Positions 16,699-25,831 of a stretch of 52,533 nt of DNA are shown one piece after another. The notes below the pieces were generated by a model. The model worked only from the letters and a program-made list of their open reading frames with translations. It was not told the DNA's origin and searched no databases. Each line of letters begins with the position of its first letter. Positions within the stretch are counted from its first letter, which is position 1. The translations under genes and the position numbers were made by a program. This DNA is from Meiothermus granaticius NBRC 107808 (GTDB lineage Bacteria; Deinococcota; Deinococci; Deinococcales; Thermaceae). Where the stretch lies: contig NZ_QWLB01000024.1 of assembly GCF_003574355.1 (NCBI RefSeq), positions 1 through 52,533 of the forward strand, written 5' to 3'.

Positions 16699-19500
16699 TC
16701 AGCGGCTCATCTGCACGATCTGGGCCACCGAGGGCACCCCGTCGGCGTCCAGCACGAACAGGAAGTAATAGCCCGGTGGGGCCACATTGTAGTTGCCGGG
16801 GGCGCTCACCCTTAGGGTATTCCCACTGGGGCTGGAGATCGTCAGCTCGTTGAAGTTCTGGCCCATGTTGAAGGCGTGGGTGGTTGAGCCCAGCTTGAGG
16901 AAGGTCACCCGGGCGATGTTCCCCGCGGGCCGGTCGGTGGTGAGGGTCAGGCTATCCCCGGCCCGCACCCTGGGGTGCCCATACCCATCGGTTCCGCTGG
17001 GGCTGGTCAGGCTGAGGAGGGTCGGGCGGGGGGCCAGCGAGCCATCGGGCTTGAACAGGTAGGGCGGGTAGTAGATCTCGGCGTTGAACTGGTTGATGCC
17101 GCAGGTGAGCCCGGCGGTGGGCACCCCGTGGGCATCGGTAGCCCCACAGCCTGTGGTGCCGTCTCCCCCGCCGCCCACGGTCAGCACGGTGCCATCTTGC
17201 ATCAGGGTGGCGGTGGCGTGGTAGATGCGCGGCTGCGTGGCAGTGGCCATGGGGGTAAAGGCCAGGGTGGTGGGGTCCCACATCTCGCTGGTGTAGACCG
17301 CGTTGGCGGTGCTCCAGTTGGCCCCGTCGGTGTTCCCCCCATTCACCCACACCTGCCCGTTGGGCAGGAGGGTGGCGTCGGTGTGGGTGCGCCCGGCAAT
17401 CATGTCGTTCGCGGTGGGTTGGACGCTCACCGTGTTGCCCGGGCTCAGGGTCAAGACGGTCGCGTCTTTGCGGGAGGGTTTGGGTGGGGTGTCATTGGGC
17501 AGACCACCCCCGCCCACCAGCAGGATCTTGCCCGGCTGGTACATCGCCGCGCTGCCGTAGTGCCGGTAGGCCAGGGCGTTGCTCATGACATCCGTCCAGT
17601 AGCCGGTTCCGGTCACATTCAAGTAGCCCGCGGTGGTCTCCCCGCCGGCCATGAAGGCCTGGTTGGGGTTGTAGGGGTCCTGGAACATCCAGGGGTAGTA
17701 GTGGTCATAGCTAAAGAGGGTGTCCATGCGGGCCCCGGTGAGCTGGGTCAGGGTGTTGGTGGTGGTGTCCCAGACCTCGGGGATCACGTTGTCGCCGTAG
17801 GGTGGGGTTTTGGTTTTGGGCAGCCCGTCTCCACCAGAGTTGCCAACACCTGTATACCAGGAGGTCACGCCGTCGTTCTGGTAGGGGTTGCCGAAATACC
17901 CCAAGCCCCCGTTGATGAGCAGCTTGCCGCTGCTGAGGGTGATCACGCTGGGGTACCAGCGCCCGCCCACGTTATAGCCCCCGTTCAGGGTCAACTGACC
18001 GTTGGGGTCGAGCGAGGTGAGGTTATACAGGGCCGCGTTGGGATAGACCGAGGAGGTGCCTGGGGCCTGGGGGGTATAGGGGTATTGCGGGTCGCCCTTC
18101 ATGTTGGGGCCCGCGCTCCAAGACTGGGTGCGCCAGTCGTAGATGTTGGTCTGCCAGCCCCCCGGATACCAGTCACCGAAGTTGCCCAGGTTGCCCCCGG
18201 CCACATAGAAGCGCCCATCCGGGCCGATCACCTGCCCGGCGCAAAACAGGTCGGTGCGGTTGTTGTCCACGCGGGCAAACGCACTGCCGGGGCGGGCCCC
18301 GGCGGGGGTGCCGTTGTTGGGGTCAAAGTCAATGGTACGGCCCTTGGCCGGGTTCCAGACCACCGCGTAGGACGATTTGTGCTGGTTGTAGTCGAGGTAG
18401 TTTTTGAACACCCCGCTTCCCGAGGGGTCGGTGGAGTACCAGGCCAGGAAGGTGCCATCCGGTTGCAGCCCCCCAAAGGTAGCCACCAGCGGCCACTGGA
18501 AGGGAGCACCAAAACAGCCGGTGGTGGCGGCGGTGGGGATATCGGGTCCGGCGGGGTTGCACAGCCCTGGGATTCCGCCCGCGGAGGCGGTAACGGGCGC
18601 ACCGGGGCCCCCGGCCCCCACCGCGGTGAGGCGGTAGAGGGCCGAGCGGGGGGCGGCGAGGGCATTGGCCGAGAGGTCGGCGTAGGTGGTGGCGCTGGCG
18701 GGGAGCCCGGTGCTGAGGGTGAGGTAGCTCGAGCCCCCATCGGTGCTGCGCTCGAGGGTATAGCTTTGCACCGGGCCGCCCGCGCTGGGGGGGGTCCAGG
18801 TCAGGGTCACCACGGTCGAGGTGCCGGTGACCACGCTGGCCGAGAAGCCCCCTGGGGCCCCTGGGGCCGCCACCCCGGTGTTTATGTCCACGGTAACGCC
18901 GTTGCTGCTGCCCGCCGCGTTGACGGCTTTGAGGCGGTAGGTATAGGCGGTACTGGGGCTCAGGCCGGTATCGGTGTAGGGGGAGCCGGTGGGGGTTGCA
19001 ATCTGGGCATAAGCACCCGAGCCTGTCTTGCGCTCGAGGGTATAGCCGGTGGCGGTGTTGGGGGAGGGAGGGTCCCAGGCCAGGCTTACGCTGCTGCTGC
19101 TGACCGCGGTGCTGCGGAAGTTGTTGGGGGGGTTCGGGGTCTGCAGGGCCGCCGGGGTGACCACCGGGGCGGATTCCACGTAGGGGCTCGAGCCGGCTGC
19201 ATTCTTGGCGGCGATGCGGTAGGTGTAGGTGGTGCTGGGGCTTAGGCCGGTATCGGTGTAGGTGGTGCCGCTCAGGTTGGCCGCACCGGGTAGATCGGCG
19301 TAGGCTGCAGAAGCGGTTTTGCGCTGAAGGGTATAGCCGGTGGCCCCAGGGACTGCGTTCCAGCTCAGGCTAATCCCCGAGGCGGTGTTTGTGGCGGTAA
19401 AGCCGGTAGGGGCGCTGGGGGGTTGAGCCGGAGGAGTGCAGGACGCCAGAAATAAGAGCAAAAAGCCGAATACCCATGCTGTTCTTACTGCCTGCTTCAT
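16699..19500 (-). CDS. lipoprotein copper-radical oxidase (galactose/glyoxal oxidase family) with three FN3 domains
   Basis: A 933-residue exported protein. The signal peptide ends in a lipobox L18-A-S-C21, so it should be a lipoprotein. Three fibronectin type III repeats lie at about 29-115, 123-210 and 215-310. The rest is a seven-bladed Kelch-type galactose/glyoxal oxidase domain with a C-terminal DUF1929-like domain. All ligands of the copper-radical site are in place by motif comparison: C420 (DLFCAG) and Y516 (GGRWYPS) for the Tyr-Cys crosslink, Y760-H761 (RIYH) and H875 (TTHAFNMGQ). Such enzymes oxidise primary alcohols or aldehydes and release H2O2. The substrate is unknown. A GAGGGTGAT sequence precedes the ATG. 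Confidence 0.82.
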   Translation of the reverse strand: MKQAVRTAWVFGFLLLFLASCTPPAQPPSAPTGFTATNTASGISLSWNAVPGATGYTLQRKTASAAYADLPGAANLSGTTYTDTGLSPSTTYTYRIAAKNAAGSSPYVESAPVVTPAALQTPNPPNNFRSTAVSSSSVSLAWDPPSPNTATGYTLERKTGSGAYAQIATPTGSPYTDTGLSPSTAYTYRLKAVNAAGSSNGVTVDINTGVAAPGAPGGFSASVVTGTSTVVTLTWTPPSAGGPVQSYTLERSTDGGSSYLTLSTGLPASATTYADLSANALAAPRSALYRLTAVGAGGPGAPVTASAGGIPGLCNPAGPDIPTAATTGCFGAPFQWPLVATFGGLQPDGTFLAWYSTDPSGSGVFKNYLDYNQHKSSYAVVWNPAKGRTIDFDPNNGTPAGARPGSAFARVDNNRTDLFCAGQVIGPDGRFYVAGGNLGNFGDWYPGGWQTNIYDWRTQSWSAGPNMKGDPQYPYTPQAPGTSSVYPNAALYNLTSLDPNGQLTLNGGYNVGGRWYPSVITLSSGKLLINGGLGYFGNPYQNDGVTSWYTGVGNSGGDGLPKTKTPPYGDNVIPEVWDTTTNTLTQLTGARMDTLFSYDHYYPWMFQDPYNPNQAFMAGGETTAGYLNVTGTGYWTDVMSNALAYRHYGSAAMYQPGKILLVGGGGLPNDTPPKPSRKDATVLTLSPGNTVSVQPTANDMIAGRTHTDATLLPNGQVWVNGGNTDGANWSTANAVYTSEMWDPTTLAFTPMATATQPRIYHATATLMQDGTVLTVGGGGDGTTGCGATDAHGVPTAGLTCGINQFNAEIYYPPYLFKPDGSLAPRPTLLSLTSPSGTDGYGHPRVRAGDSLTLTTDRPAGNIARVTFLKLGSTTHAFNMGQNFNELTISSPSGNTLRVSAPGNYNVAPPGYYFLFVLDADGVPSVAQIVQMSR
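18935..18980. repeat. FN3-encoding direct repeat, copy 1
   Basis: This 46-bp stretch matches 19217-19262 at all but 4 positions. Both encode the same part of consecutive FN3 modules ([14 protein letters not shown]). The DNA-level similarity is higher than the rest of the modules and suggests recent duplication or gene conversion. Confidence 0.7.
19217..19262. repeat. FN3-encoding direct repeat, copy 2
   Basis: Partner of 18935-18980: 46 bp with 4 mismatches, same orientation, 282 bp apart, within the first FN3 module of the oxidase gene. Confidence 0.7.
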
Positions 19501-19740
19501 TGGATCACCCTCGCTCTGCTTGACGCTGCCCTAAACCCCAGCAGTGGCACACTTATAACCCTAATAGCTCTAGCCTACCCAGACCCAGCACCGAGGGTAG
19601 GGACAAACAGCCCGAGCTCTGTTACGGGGTGATTTCACCGATCTGGAGGGAGTTAAGAGGGGTTCAGCAAACCTATCGTGCGCCCATAACTGGGCCTTAA
19701 CGGCAAACGTTACACCGCGATGACCCTGCAGCAAGGCATT

Positions 19741-19758
19741 TAGGCTACATAGGCTACA
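19741..19758. repeat. tandem 9-bp repeat
   Basis: TAGGCTACA occurs twice in tandem, just beyond the 3' end of the second oxidase gene in the 265-bp gap between the two oxidase genes. Nothing else that can be assigned was seen in this gap. Confidence 0.5.
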
Positions 19759-19765
19759 GACGCAA

Positions 19766-21820
19766 CTAGGGTCCACCTCCGATCTTGACCATCTTGGCCG
19801 CTGAAGGAACCCCGCTGCTGTTCAGCACAAACAGCATGTAGTACCCCGGTGGGGCCAGCCTTCCGCTGGCCGGTGCGACCACCGTGAGCTGATTGCCAGA
19901 CCTGGCCGTAATCTGTAGCTCGTTGAACAGCTGACCCATATTAAAGGCATGGGTTGCGCTACCAAGCTTGAGGAAGGTCACCCGGGCGATGTTCTCGGCG
20001 GGTTGGTCGGTTTGCAGGGTAAAGGACTGCCCATAGTTCACCGCGCTGGGGGCCGCCACAATCACCGGGCGGGTTGCGGGTGAGCCGTCGGGGTTGAACA
20101 GGTAGGGAGGGTAGTAGATCTCACCGTTGGGCTGGTTCACCGTGAGGCCGGGGTGGTTGGGGTCTGCGTTGGCCTCAGGTTGGAAGCGGTCGCAGCTATC
20201 CCCGCACCCCCCTCCCCCCGCGGTGAGCACGGTGGCATCGGGCAGGAGTACCGAAGCGGAGTGATAGATACGGGGCCGCTGGGCCATAGCAGCCCGGCGG
20301 AAAGTGGGGTTGGGCTCGTTGGGGTCAATTAATTCGCTCTCGTAGACGGCATGGGTGATGACATAGTTCTGGCCATCGGTATTGCCGCCATTGACAAAGA
20401 TCTGCCCATCGGCCAACAGAGTGGCCATCAGGTGGGTACGTTGGTAAGCCATGTTCGGGCCAGGGTCAACGGTGTAGGAAGTTCCCCCCGAGAGCGTGAT
20501 CCTCACCGTGCTGTTGGCACCCGTGACGGCCCCGCCCCCACCGATCACCAGAATTTTCCCCGGCTGATACATCACCGCCGTGCCATAGGTGCGCCACACG
20601 TCCAGGGTGCTGCCCAGGCTCCGATTGGAAACAGCGCTCCAAGCCCCCGAGCCGGTGGTGTCGAGGTAGCCGATGGTATTGGCCGAACCCGCCATGAAGG
20701 CCTGCTTGTCTTTGAAGGGGTCTTGGAAAATCCAGGGGTAATAGTGCCAGTAATACCCGTAGGCCGGTTGGTTGTTATTGGCGTATTTGAAGGTGGCCGA
20801 GGCCGCATCGGTGGTGGCATTGCTGAGGGGGCGAATAACGCCGGCGACGGTATCCCACACCTCGGGCAGGATGTTGGGGGTATCCACCACCGCCCCCACC
20901 CCGTTGCTATCGCCCTTGTCATCGGCGGAGTTACCCCCCACCATCAGCAGTTCGCCGCTGCTCAGGGTGATCATGGTGGGGTACCAGCGCCCGTCGGCCA
21001 TATCCGGGCCAGCACTCCAGGTGTTGGTGGTGGGGTCGAAGATATCGGTGTGGTTGGAGCCGGGGTTGGAGTTTGGGGTTGCCCCATTGGCGCTGGTGCT
21101 CTGCCCCAGGTTGCCGCCGCTGGTGTAGTACCGGCCATCTGGCCCCAACACATGCCCCGAGCAAAACAGGTCGGTGTGGAGGTTGTCCACCCGCTGGAAG
21201 CTGTCCTGGCCGCTGCCTTTGGCCGGATCCCACAGCACCGTAACGGAGTGGTTGTGCTGGCTGAGCACCTTGTAGTTGTCGCGGGCAAACTGGCCTTGGG
21301 GGTCCAGCCCGAAGTAGGTCATCAGTCTTCCGTCGGGCAATAGGCCAATGTGGGTGGGCACCACGCCCCGGGTCTGGCCATCCTCGAGGGCGCTGGTTCG
21401 GAGCCAGTCAAACACCTCGCCAAAACAGCCCTTGGTGCTGGGGGAACTAGAGGCAACCGAGCAGAGGGTCGGGGGGGTCACAGGGTTGGATTCTTTGCCA
21501 CCGCTCAGGGCATTGCTGCTCTTGGCCTTTACCCGGTAGGTGTAGCGCACCCCGCCGCTCACCGAAAGGTCGGTAAAGGAGGGGGTGGTCGGTTCGGCAA
21601 TCTGGACGTAGCTGCCGGTATCCGACCGGCGCTCGAGCAGATAGCCGCTGGCCCCCGGGACCGTGCTCCAGCTGACCGTGACGAGGGTGGGCAGCTTGGC
21701 CGCAACGGTGACGCTGGCCGGATCGGGTAGCGGCGGGGTGGGGACCGAAACAGGGTTTTGGGTACAGGCCATTAGGGTCAACATCAACCCCAGCCCCATT
21801 GCCATTGTCGAATGCTTCAT
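19766..21820 (-). CDS. lipoprotein copper-radical oxidase paralogue with one FN3 domain
   Basis: A 684-residue paralogue of the gene downstream on the same strand. The lipobox L16-M-A-C19 marks a lipoprotein. One FN3-like module lies at about 30-115. The oxidase domain has the same set of active-site residues: C220 (DLFCSG), Y280 (DGRWYPT), Y519-H520 (RIYH) and H624 (ATHAFNMGQ). The C-terminus (PPGYYMLFVLNSSGVPSAA) matches the last strand of fungal galactose oxidase (PGYWMLFVMNSAGVPS-type). The ATG at 21820 is chosen because GGGAG lies 7 nt before it; an upstream in-frame start at 21853 would spoil the signal peptide. The two genes lie in tandem, 265 bp apart. Confidence 0.82.
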   Translation of the reverse strand: MKHSTMAMGLGLMLTLMACTQNPVSVPTPPLPDPASVTVAAKLPTLVTVSWSTVPGASGYLLERRSDTGSYVQIAEPTTPSFTDLSVSGGVRYTYRVKAKSSNALSGGKESNPVTPPTLCSVASSSPSTKGCFGEVFDWLRTSALEDGQTRGVVPTHIGLLPDGRLMTYFGLDPQGQFARDNYKVLSQHNHSVTVLWDPAKGSGQDSFQRVDNLHTDLFCSGHVLGPDGRYYTSGGNLGQSTSANGATPNSNPGSNHTDIFDPTTNTWSAGPDMADGRWYPTMITLSSGELLMVGGNSADDKGDSNGVGAVVDTPNILPEVWDTVAGVIRPLSNATTDAASATFKYANNNQPAYGYYWHYYPWIFQDPFKDKQAFMAGSANTIGYLDTTGSGAWSAVSNRSLGSTLDVWRTYGTAVMYQPGKILVIGGGGAVTGANSTVRITLSGGTSYTVDPGPNMAYQRTHLMATLLADGQIFVNGGNTDGQNYVITHAVYESELIDPNEPNPTFRRAAMAQRPRIYHSASVLLPDATVLTAGGGGCGDSCDRFQPEANADPNHPGLTVNQPNGEIYYPPYLFNPDGSPATRPVIVAAPSAVNYGQSFTLQTDQPAENIARVTFLKLGSATHAFNMGQLFNELQITARSGNQLTVVAPASGRLAPPGYYMLFVLNSSGVPSAAKMVKIGGGP

Positions 21821-22014
21821 CTGCAGACTCCCTGGTGTTTGGTCTAAAAGCAATACCCAGATGCGGACAAGTTAAAACACTGCCCCACGCTCGAGCCCTC
21901 ATTGTAGAACGGTCCAAGGCAGCTTGGATAAAGGCGGTATTTATTTAGTATAAGTCTCCTAGGGTCTTGTGGGGTAGAGGCATTTGCCCTGCCTAGGCCG
22001 GGCGAGGCTCGCGG

Positions 22015-22020
22015 TACACT
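22015..22020 (+). promoter_or_regulatory. -10 box, beta-hydroxyacid dehydrogenase gene
   Basis: TACACT, 9 nt before the ATG at 22030. No Shine-Dalgarno sequence. Confidence 0.45.
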
Positions 22021-22029
22021 GGATCCCAT

Positions 22030-22905
22030 ATGAGCAAAGTCGCGTTCATCGGGTTGGGAGCGATGGGGTATCCGCTGGCTGGGCACCTGGCCAAGCGGTT
22101 TGAAACCTGGGTCTACAACCGCACCCCGGCCAAGGCCGAGGCCCACGCCGCCGAGTTTGGTAGCCATGCGGTCAGCCTCAGGGAAACCGCTCAAGCCGAT
22201 CTGATCTTCACCTGTGTGCCGGTTTCCCGCGATGTGGATGAGTTGGCCCGCCGCCTCCTTCCGGATTTGCGGCCCAACACCCTATGGGTAGACCACACCT
22301 CAGGAGAACCCACCTTGGCCAGGGAGACCGCGGCCCTGTTGGCTACTCGAGGGGTGACCTATCTGGATGCCCCGCTCTCCGGTGGGGTGATCGGGGCCCA
22401 AAACGCCAAGGCCACGGTGATGGTCGGGGGCGACCCAGCGGCTTTTGAGCAGGCCAAAGGGGTGATGGAAACCTACGCCGCCAAGATAGTCCATGTGGGG
22501 CCGCTGGGGTCAGGGCATGCGGTTAAAGCGGTGAACAATGCCCTGTTGGCGGTCAACCTGTGGGCCCTGAGCGAGGGGATGGTGGCCTTGGTCAAAGAGG
22601 GGGTCAACCCCCGGCTGGCCCTCGAGGTGATCAACGCCAGTTCGGGGCGCAGCAACGTCAGCGAGAACCTGTTTGGGCAACGGGTGGTGAGCCGGAGCTT
22701 CCCCAACACCTTCGCGCTGGGGCTGTTGGCCAAGGACCTGGGAATCGCCAACCAGGTGTTCCAAGAAGCCGGTACGCCGGCCCCCCTGCTGCGCCAGTTG
22801 CGCGAGTTCTTTGAGGTGGCCAAGCGCGAGATTGGCTCGACAGAGGTAGACCACACCGCCGTGGCCCGCCTTCTGGAGAAGTGGGCCGGGCTCGAGATCC
22901 AGTAA
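22030..22905 (+). CDS. 3-hydroxyisobutyrate dehydrogenase-family oxidoreductase
   Basis: A 291-residue beta-hydroxyacid dehydrogenase. It has the N-terminal Rossmann motif VAFIGLGAMGYPLAGHLAK, NR at positions typical for NADP preference (VYNRTPAKA), the substrate-binding block DAPLSGGVIGAQNAKATVMVGG, and the catalytic Lys in GHAVKAVNNAL. Family members oxidise 3-hydroxyisobutyrate (valine breakdown), tartronate semialdehyde or related acids, or reduce glyoxylate. The exact substrate is open. It is a single gene, convergent with the acyl-CoA ligase gene. Confidence 0.85.
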   Translation: MSKVAFIGLGAMGYPLAGHLAKRFETWVYNRTPAKAEAHAAEFGSHAVSLRETAQADLIFTCVPVSRDVDELARRLLPDLRPNTLWVDHTSGEPTLARETAALLATRGVTYLDAPLSGGVIGAQNAKATVMVGGDPAAFEQAKGVMETYAAKIVHVGPLGSGHAVKAVNNALLAVNLWALSEGMVALVKEGVNPRLALEVINASSGRSNVSENLFGQRVVSRSFPNTFALGLLAKDLGIANQVFQEAGTPAPLLRQLREFFEVAKREIGSTEVDHTAVARLLEKWAGLEIQ

Positions 22906-22915
22906 ATACCCCCCC

Positions 22916-24544
22916 TTAGGGCTGAGCCTGCTCCCAGCGCCAGTTCTGGTATTCCTCGCGCAGGCGCGATTTCATGAATTTGCCGGTGCTGGTGCGGGGG
23001 ATTTCGGACACGAACACAAACGCATCGGGAAGCCACCATTTGGCAAACTTGGGCTCGAGAAAAGCCCGCAGCTCCTCGGGCGTGGCGCTCTGCCCCTCCT
23101 TGAGCACCACGGCGGCCAAGGGGCGCTCGGCCCACTTGGGGTGGGGGATGGCAATCACCGCGGCCTCTTTCACCGCCGGGTGGCCCATCAGGGCGTTCTC
23201 GAGGTCGAGCGAGCTGATCCACTCCCCTCCCGACTTGATCAGGTCTTTGGTGCGATCGGTGATCTTGACATAGCCTTCGGGGTTGATGGTGACCACATCC
23301 CCCGTGCGGAACCAGCCGTCTTGGCTCCATTTGTCCGACTCCGCCGGCAGGTTGTAGTAGCTGCTGGCCACCCAAGGCCCGCGCACCTCGAGTTCCCCCA
23401 TGCTCATCCCGTCCCAGGGCACCACCCCATGCTCCCCTACCGCCCGCACCTCCACCAGCGGCGTGGGCAGGCCCTGGGTGGCCCGGTAGGCATACTGCTC
23501 GTCGAGGGAGGCCTTCTGTAGGTGTGGCTTGAGCCGACTGACCGTGCCCAGCGGGCTGGTCTCGGTCATTCCCCAGGCGTGCAGCACCTTCAGCCCAAAC
23601 GCGTCGAAGGCCCGAATCAGGCTCTCCGGGGCCGCACTCCCCCCCACCACCATCTCCATGTTCTGGAGCTTCCAGCGGGTGGGCTCCTTCTGCAAGGCCG
23701 CCAGAATCCCCATCCAGATGGTGGGCACCCCTGCGGTTTTGGTGACGGCCTCCCCCTCGTAAAGGTCCAGCAGGCTGACCGGGTCGAGGTGCGGCCCCGG
23801 CAACACCATCTTGCTGCCGATCATCACCCCGGTAAACGGCAGCCCCCAGGCCATCACGTGGAACATCGGTACCACCGGGAGCAGGGTGTCCCGCGCCGAG
23901 AGGTTGAGGGCATCGGGAAGGGCCGAGACCAGGCTGTGCAGCACCGTGCTGCGGTGGCTGTAGAGCACCCCCTTGGGTTTGCCGGTGGTTCCCGAGGTAT
24001 AGCACATCCCGCTGGCATCGGTCTCCTCGAGGGTGGGATAGCTCCAATTGCCGGTGGCCGTCTTCAGCAGGTCTTCATAGCTCTCCAAGCCCTGTCCTTC
24101 GGGAAGGGGCTGTCCGGTCAGGGGGACCACAAAGATGCGCTCCGGCCTGATCTGGGCTCGGCACTGGGCCAGCAAGGGCAGCAGCACATCGTCCACGATC
24201 AGAAAGCGGTCTCCGGCGTGCTCCACGATGTAGGCCAGGTCGTTGGGGTGCAGGCGCAGGTTGAGGGTATGCAGTACCCCACCCGCCACCGGAACCCCGA
24301 AGTACGCCTCGAGGTGGGCATAGGTGTTCCAGGAAAGCGTGGCCACCCGGTCGCCCTTCTGCAAGCCCGCGCGCTGTAGGGCTTCAGCCAGGGCCCTGGC
24401 CCGGCGGTAAAACTCCGCATAGGTGTATCGGTGCAGCGATTTGTCGGGTAGACGGGTTACGATCTCCTGCGAGCCGAACAGGGTTCCGGCCCGCTCGAGC
24501 ACTGAGATCAAGGTCAGGGGGTAGTTCATCATGGCACCTTGCAT
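22916..24544 (-). CDS. long-chain fatty-acid-CoA ligase
   Basis: An ANL-superfamily ligase of about 542 residues that activates fatty acids through an acyl-adenylate. The P-loop is YTSGTTGKPKGVLYSH. Other marks are GWGMTETSP-like HAWGMTETSPLG, WFRTGDV, the hinge DRTKDLIKSGGEWISS and the catalytic Lys in RTSTGKFMKSRLRE. It closely resembles the structurally characterised T. thermophilus enzyme. AAAGGAG lies 5 nt before the ATG at 24544; upstream in-frame ATG 24610 and downstream ATGs 24532/24529 are less well supported. plsX lies 62 nt upstream on the same strand, so the two lipid genes are probably co-transcribed. Confidence 0.88.
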   Translation of the reverse strand: MQGAMMNYPLTLISVLERAGTLFGSQEIVTRLPDKSLHRYTYAEFYRRARALAEALQRAGLQKGDRVATLSWNTYAHLEAYFGVPVAGGVLHTLNLRLHPNDLAYIVEHAGDRFLIVDDVLLPLLAQCRAQIRPERIFVVPLTGQPLPEGQGLESYEDLLKTATGNWSYPTLEETDASGMCYTSGTTGKPKGVLYSHRSTVLHSLVSALPDALNLSARDTLLPVVPMFHVMAWGLPFTGVMIGSKMVLPGPHLDPVSLLDLYEGEAVTKTAGVPTIWMGILAALQKEPTRWKLQNMEMVVGGSAAPESLIRAFDAFGLKVLHAWGMTETSPLGTVSRLKPHLQKASLDEQYAYRATQGLPTPLVEVRAVGEHGVVPWDGMSMGELEVRGPWVASSYYNLPAESDKWSQDGWFRTGDVVTINPEGYVKITDRTKDLIKSGGEWISSLDLENALMGHPAVKEAAVIAIPHPKWAERPLAAVVLKEGQSATPEELRAFLEPKFAKWWLPDAFVFVSEIPRTSTGKFMKSRLREEYQNWRWEQAQP

Positions 24545-24606
24545 AGCCGCTCCTTTGGATTTGCCCCAGTGTACGCCCTCGGCTAGGGAAGGAGGTAACC
24601 GCCCCC

Positions 24607-25596
24607 TCACTTGTCTACCGCTAAAGCGGCAATCCCGGCCCGCACCCGCCCCATCAACCCAGCCTCAACCGCGCCCTGGCCCTTGCGCAAGGCGTTCAGC
24701 ACCGCCCTGCTGTCGGCGGAGCCGTGCCCGATAAACACCGGCCCCTCCACCCCCAAAAGCGGCATCGCGCCGTATTCTGCGGGGTCCATCTTGGCCCGCA
24801 GCCCCTGTAAGGCCCTGCGCACCAGCAGCCCGCCGAGTTTGCTGAGGAGATCCTGGGTCAAGGCTTCCCGTATCCACTTCATCAGGGTTCGGGCCTCCCC
24901 TTCGGAAAGCTTCAACACCACGTTCCCGGTATATCCGTCGGTGACCACGATATCGGTGGTGCCCTTGAAGATATCGCGGCCCTCCACGTTGCCGTGAAAG
25001 CGAAGTCCGGGGGTGGCTTTGAGCCGGGGGAAGGCCTCGAGGGTCAAGGCATTCCCCTTCCCCTCCTCCTCCCCAATCGAAAGCAGGCCTACGGTGGGGG
25101 CCTGGACCCCCTGGGCCTCGGCATAGGCCGTGGCCATCACCGCAAACTGCACCAACCACTCGGGCTTGCAGTCCACGTTGGCCCCACCGTCGGTAAGGTA
25201 CACCCGGCCCCGCTCGCTGGGCATCTCAATCAGCAAGGTAGGCCGATCTACCCCGGCGATGCGCCCCAGGTTAAACAGGGCCGAGGCCAGCGTGGCCCCG
25301 GTATGGCCCATCGCCACCACCGCCGAGGCATCCCCCCCCTTGAGCAACTCCATACACACATTGATGCTGGCCCCCCGCTTCTTGCGCACATCGGTGGCGT
25401 GATCCTGCATGGTGATGAACTCCCGGGCGTCCTGAATGGGTAGATCTCCCCCCTGGGCCCTGAGCTCTTCCTGTAGGCGCAAAATGGGGCCCACCAGAAG
25501 TACGGGAATACCCTCCTTGGCCGCGAGGAGTGCCCCCGCTACGGTGGCTCGAGGGGCATGATCCCCCCCCATAGCATCTAAGGCGATGGGTTTCAT
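24607..25596 (-). CDS. plsX: phosphate acyltransferase PlsX
   Basis: PlsX converts acyl-ACP and phosphate into acyl-phosphate, the first step of phospholipid synthesis through PlsY. The 329-residue protein begins MKPIALDAMGGDHAPRATV, the family signature, and has GHTGATLAS and GNVEGRDIFKGTTDIVVTDG. Two in-frame ATGs compete: 25602 and 25596. A -10 box TAAGCT directly abuts the first, so under leaderless transcription the second, 6 nt after the box, is the better start. The neighbouring acyl-CoA ligase suggests a fatty-acid activation unit. Confidence 0.92.
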   Translation of the reverse strand: MKPIALDAMGGDHAPRATVAGALLAAKEGIPVLLVGPILRLQEELRAQGGDLPIQDAREFITMQDHATDVRKKRGASINVCMELLKGGDASAVVAMGHTGATLASALFNLGRIAGVDRPTLLIEMPSERGRVYLTDGGANVDCKPEWLVQFAVMATAYAEAQGVQAPTVGLLSIGEEEGKGNALTLEAFPRLKATPGLRFHGNVEGRDIFKGTTDIVVTDGYTGNVVLKLSEGEARTLMKWIREALTQDLLSKLGGLLVRRALQGLRAKMDPAEYGAMPLLGVEGPVFIGHGSADSRAVLNALRKGQGAVEAGLMGRVRAGIAALAVDK

Positions 25597-25602
25597 AGGC
25601 AT

Positions 25603-25608
25603 AGCTTA
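25603..25608 (-). promoter_or_regulatory. leaderless -10 box, plsX
   Basis: TAAGCT (minus strand), 6 nt before the ATG at 25596 and immediately before the alternative ATG at 25602. Confidence 0.5.
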
Positions 25609-25631
25609 CCCATCCGCAAGCGCCCACAGGT

Positions 25632-25787
25632 TTACGGGGCCTTGAATCTAAAGTAGAAGGCGACAAACCCCAAAACAATGCCGATATTGACCGCCAGGCG
25701 CTCCCAAAACCGATCCCGGAAAAACAGCAGGTCAACCCCGACAATGGTCACGATCATCGTCACAACATAGGGCCAATGCCTCGCCAT
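25632..25787 (-). CDS. small membrane protein, 51 residues
   Basis: MARHWPYVVTMIVTIVGVDL leads into the first of two transmembrane helices (about 6-21 and 31-47), separated by the charged FFRDRFWER. GAGGGAGC just before the ATG serves as ribosome-binding site. The start at 25787 is preferred to 25835, since the extra residues are basic, unlike the rest, and overlap the transporter gene. Similar two-helix proteins with a VDxLFFRxRFWERL motif occur in Thermus. The function is unknown. It lies between the Nramp gene and plsX. Confidence 0.6.
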   Translation of the reverse strand: MARHWPYVVTMIVTIVGVDLLFFRDRFWERLAVNIGIVLGFVAFYFRFKAP

Positions 25788-25831
25788 GCTCCCTCTCCTC
25801 CCGGATGCTCGAGCCCAGCACCGGTCCCGGA

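Noticed and set aside
16702-16853. Continuation of the Rid-family open frame past 16698
   Set aside because: It is antisense to the oxidase 3' end and reads Gly/Pro/Arg-rich without Rid motifs. The gene was called truncated instead.
16975-19245. A 756-codon open frame on the plus strand, opposite the first oxidase gene
   Set aside because: It is antisense to a gene with clear homology, has a low-complexity Gly/Val/Ala/His-rich composition and no recognisable domain. Long antisense frames are common at this GC content.
19501-19765. Possible small gene or RNA between the two oxidase genes
   Set aside because: No start with ribosome-binding site or -10 box followed by a plausible coding frame, and no stable structure was recognised.
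22473-24047. A 524-codon open frame on the minus strand overlapping the acyl-CoA ligase and dehydrogenase genes
   Set aside because: Out of frame with the ligase on the same strand and made of Gly/Arg/Gln-rich shadow sequence.
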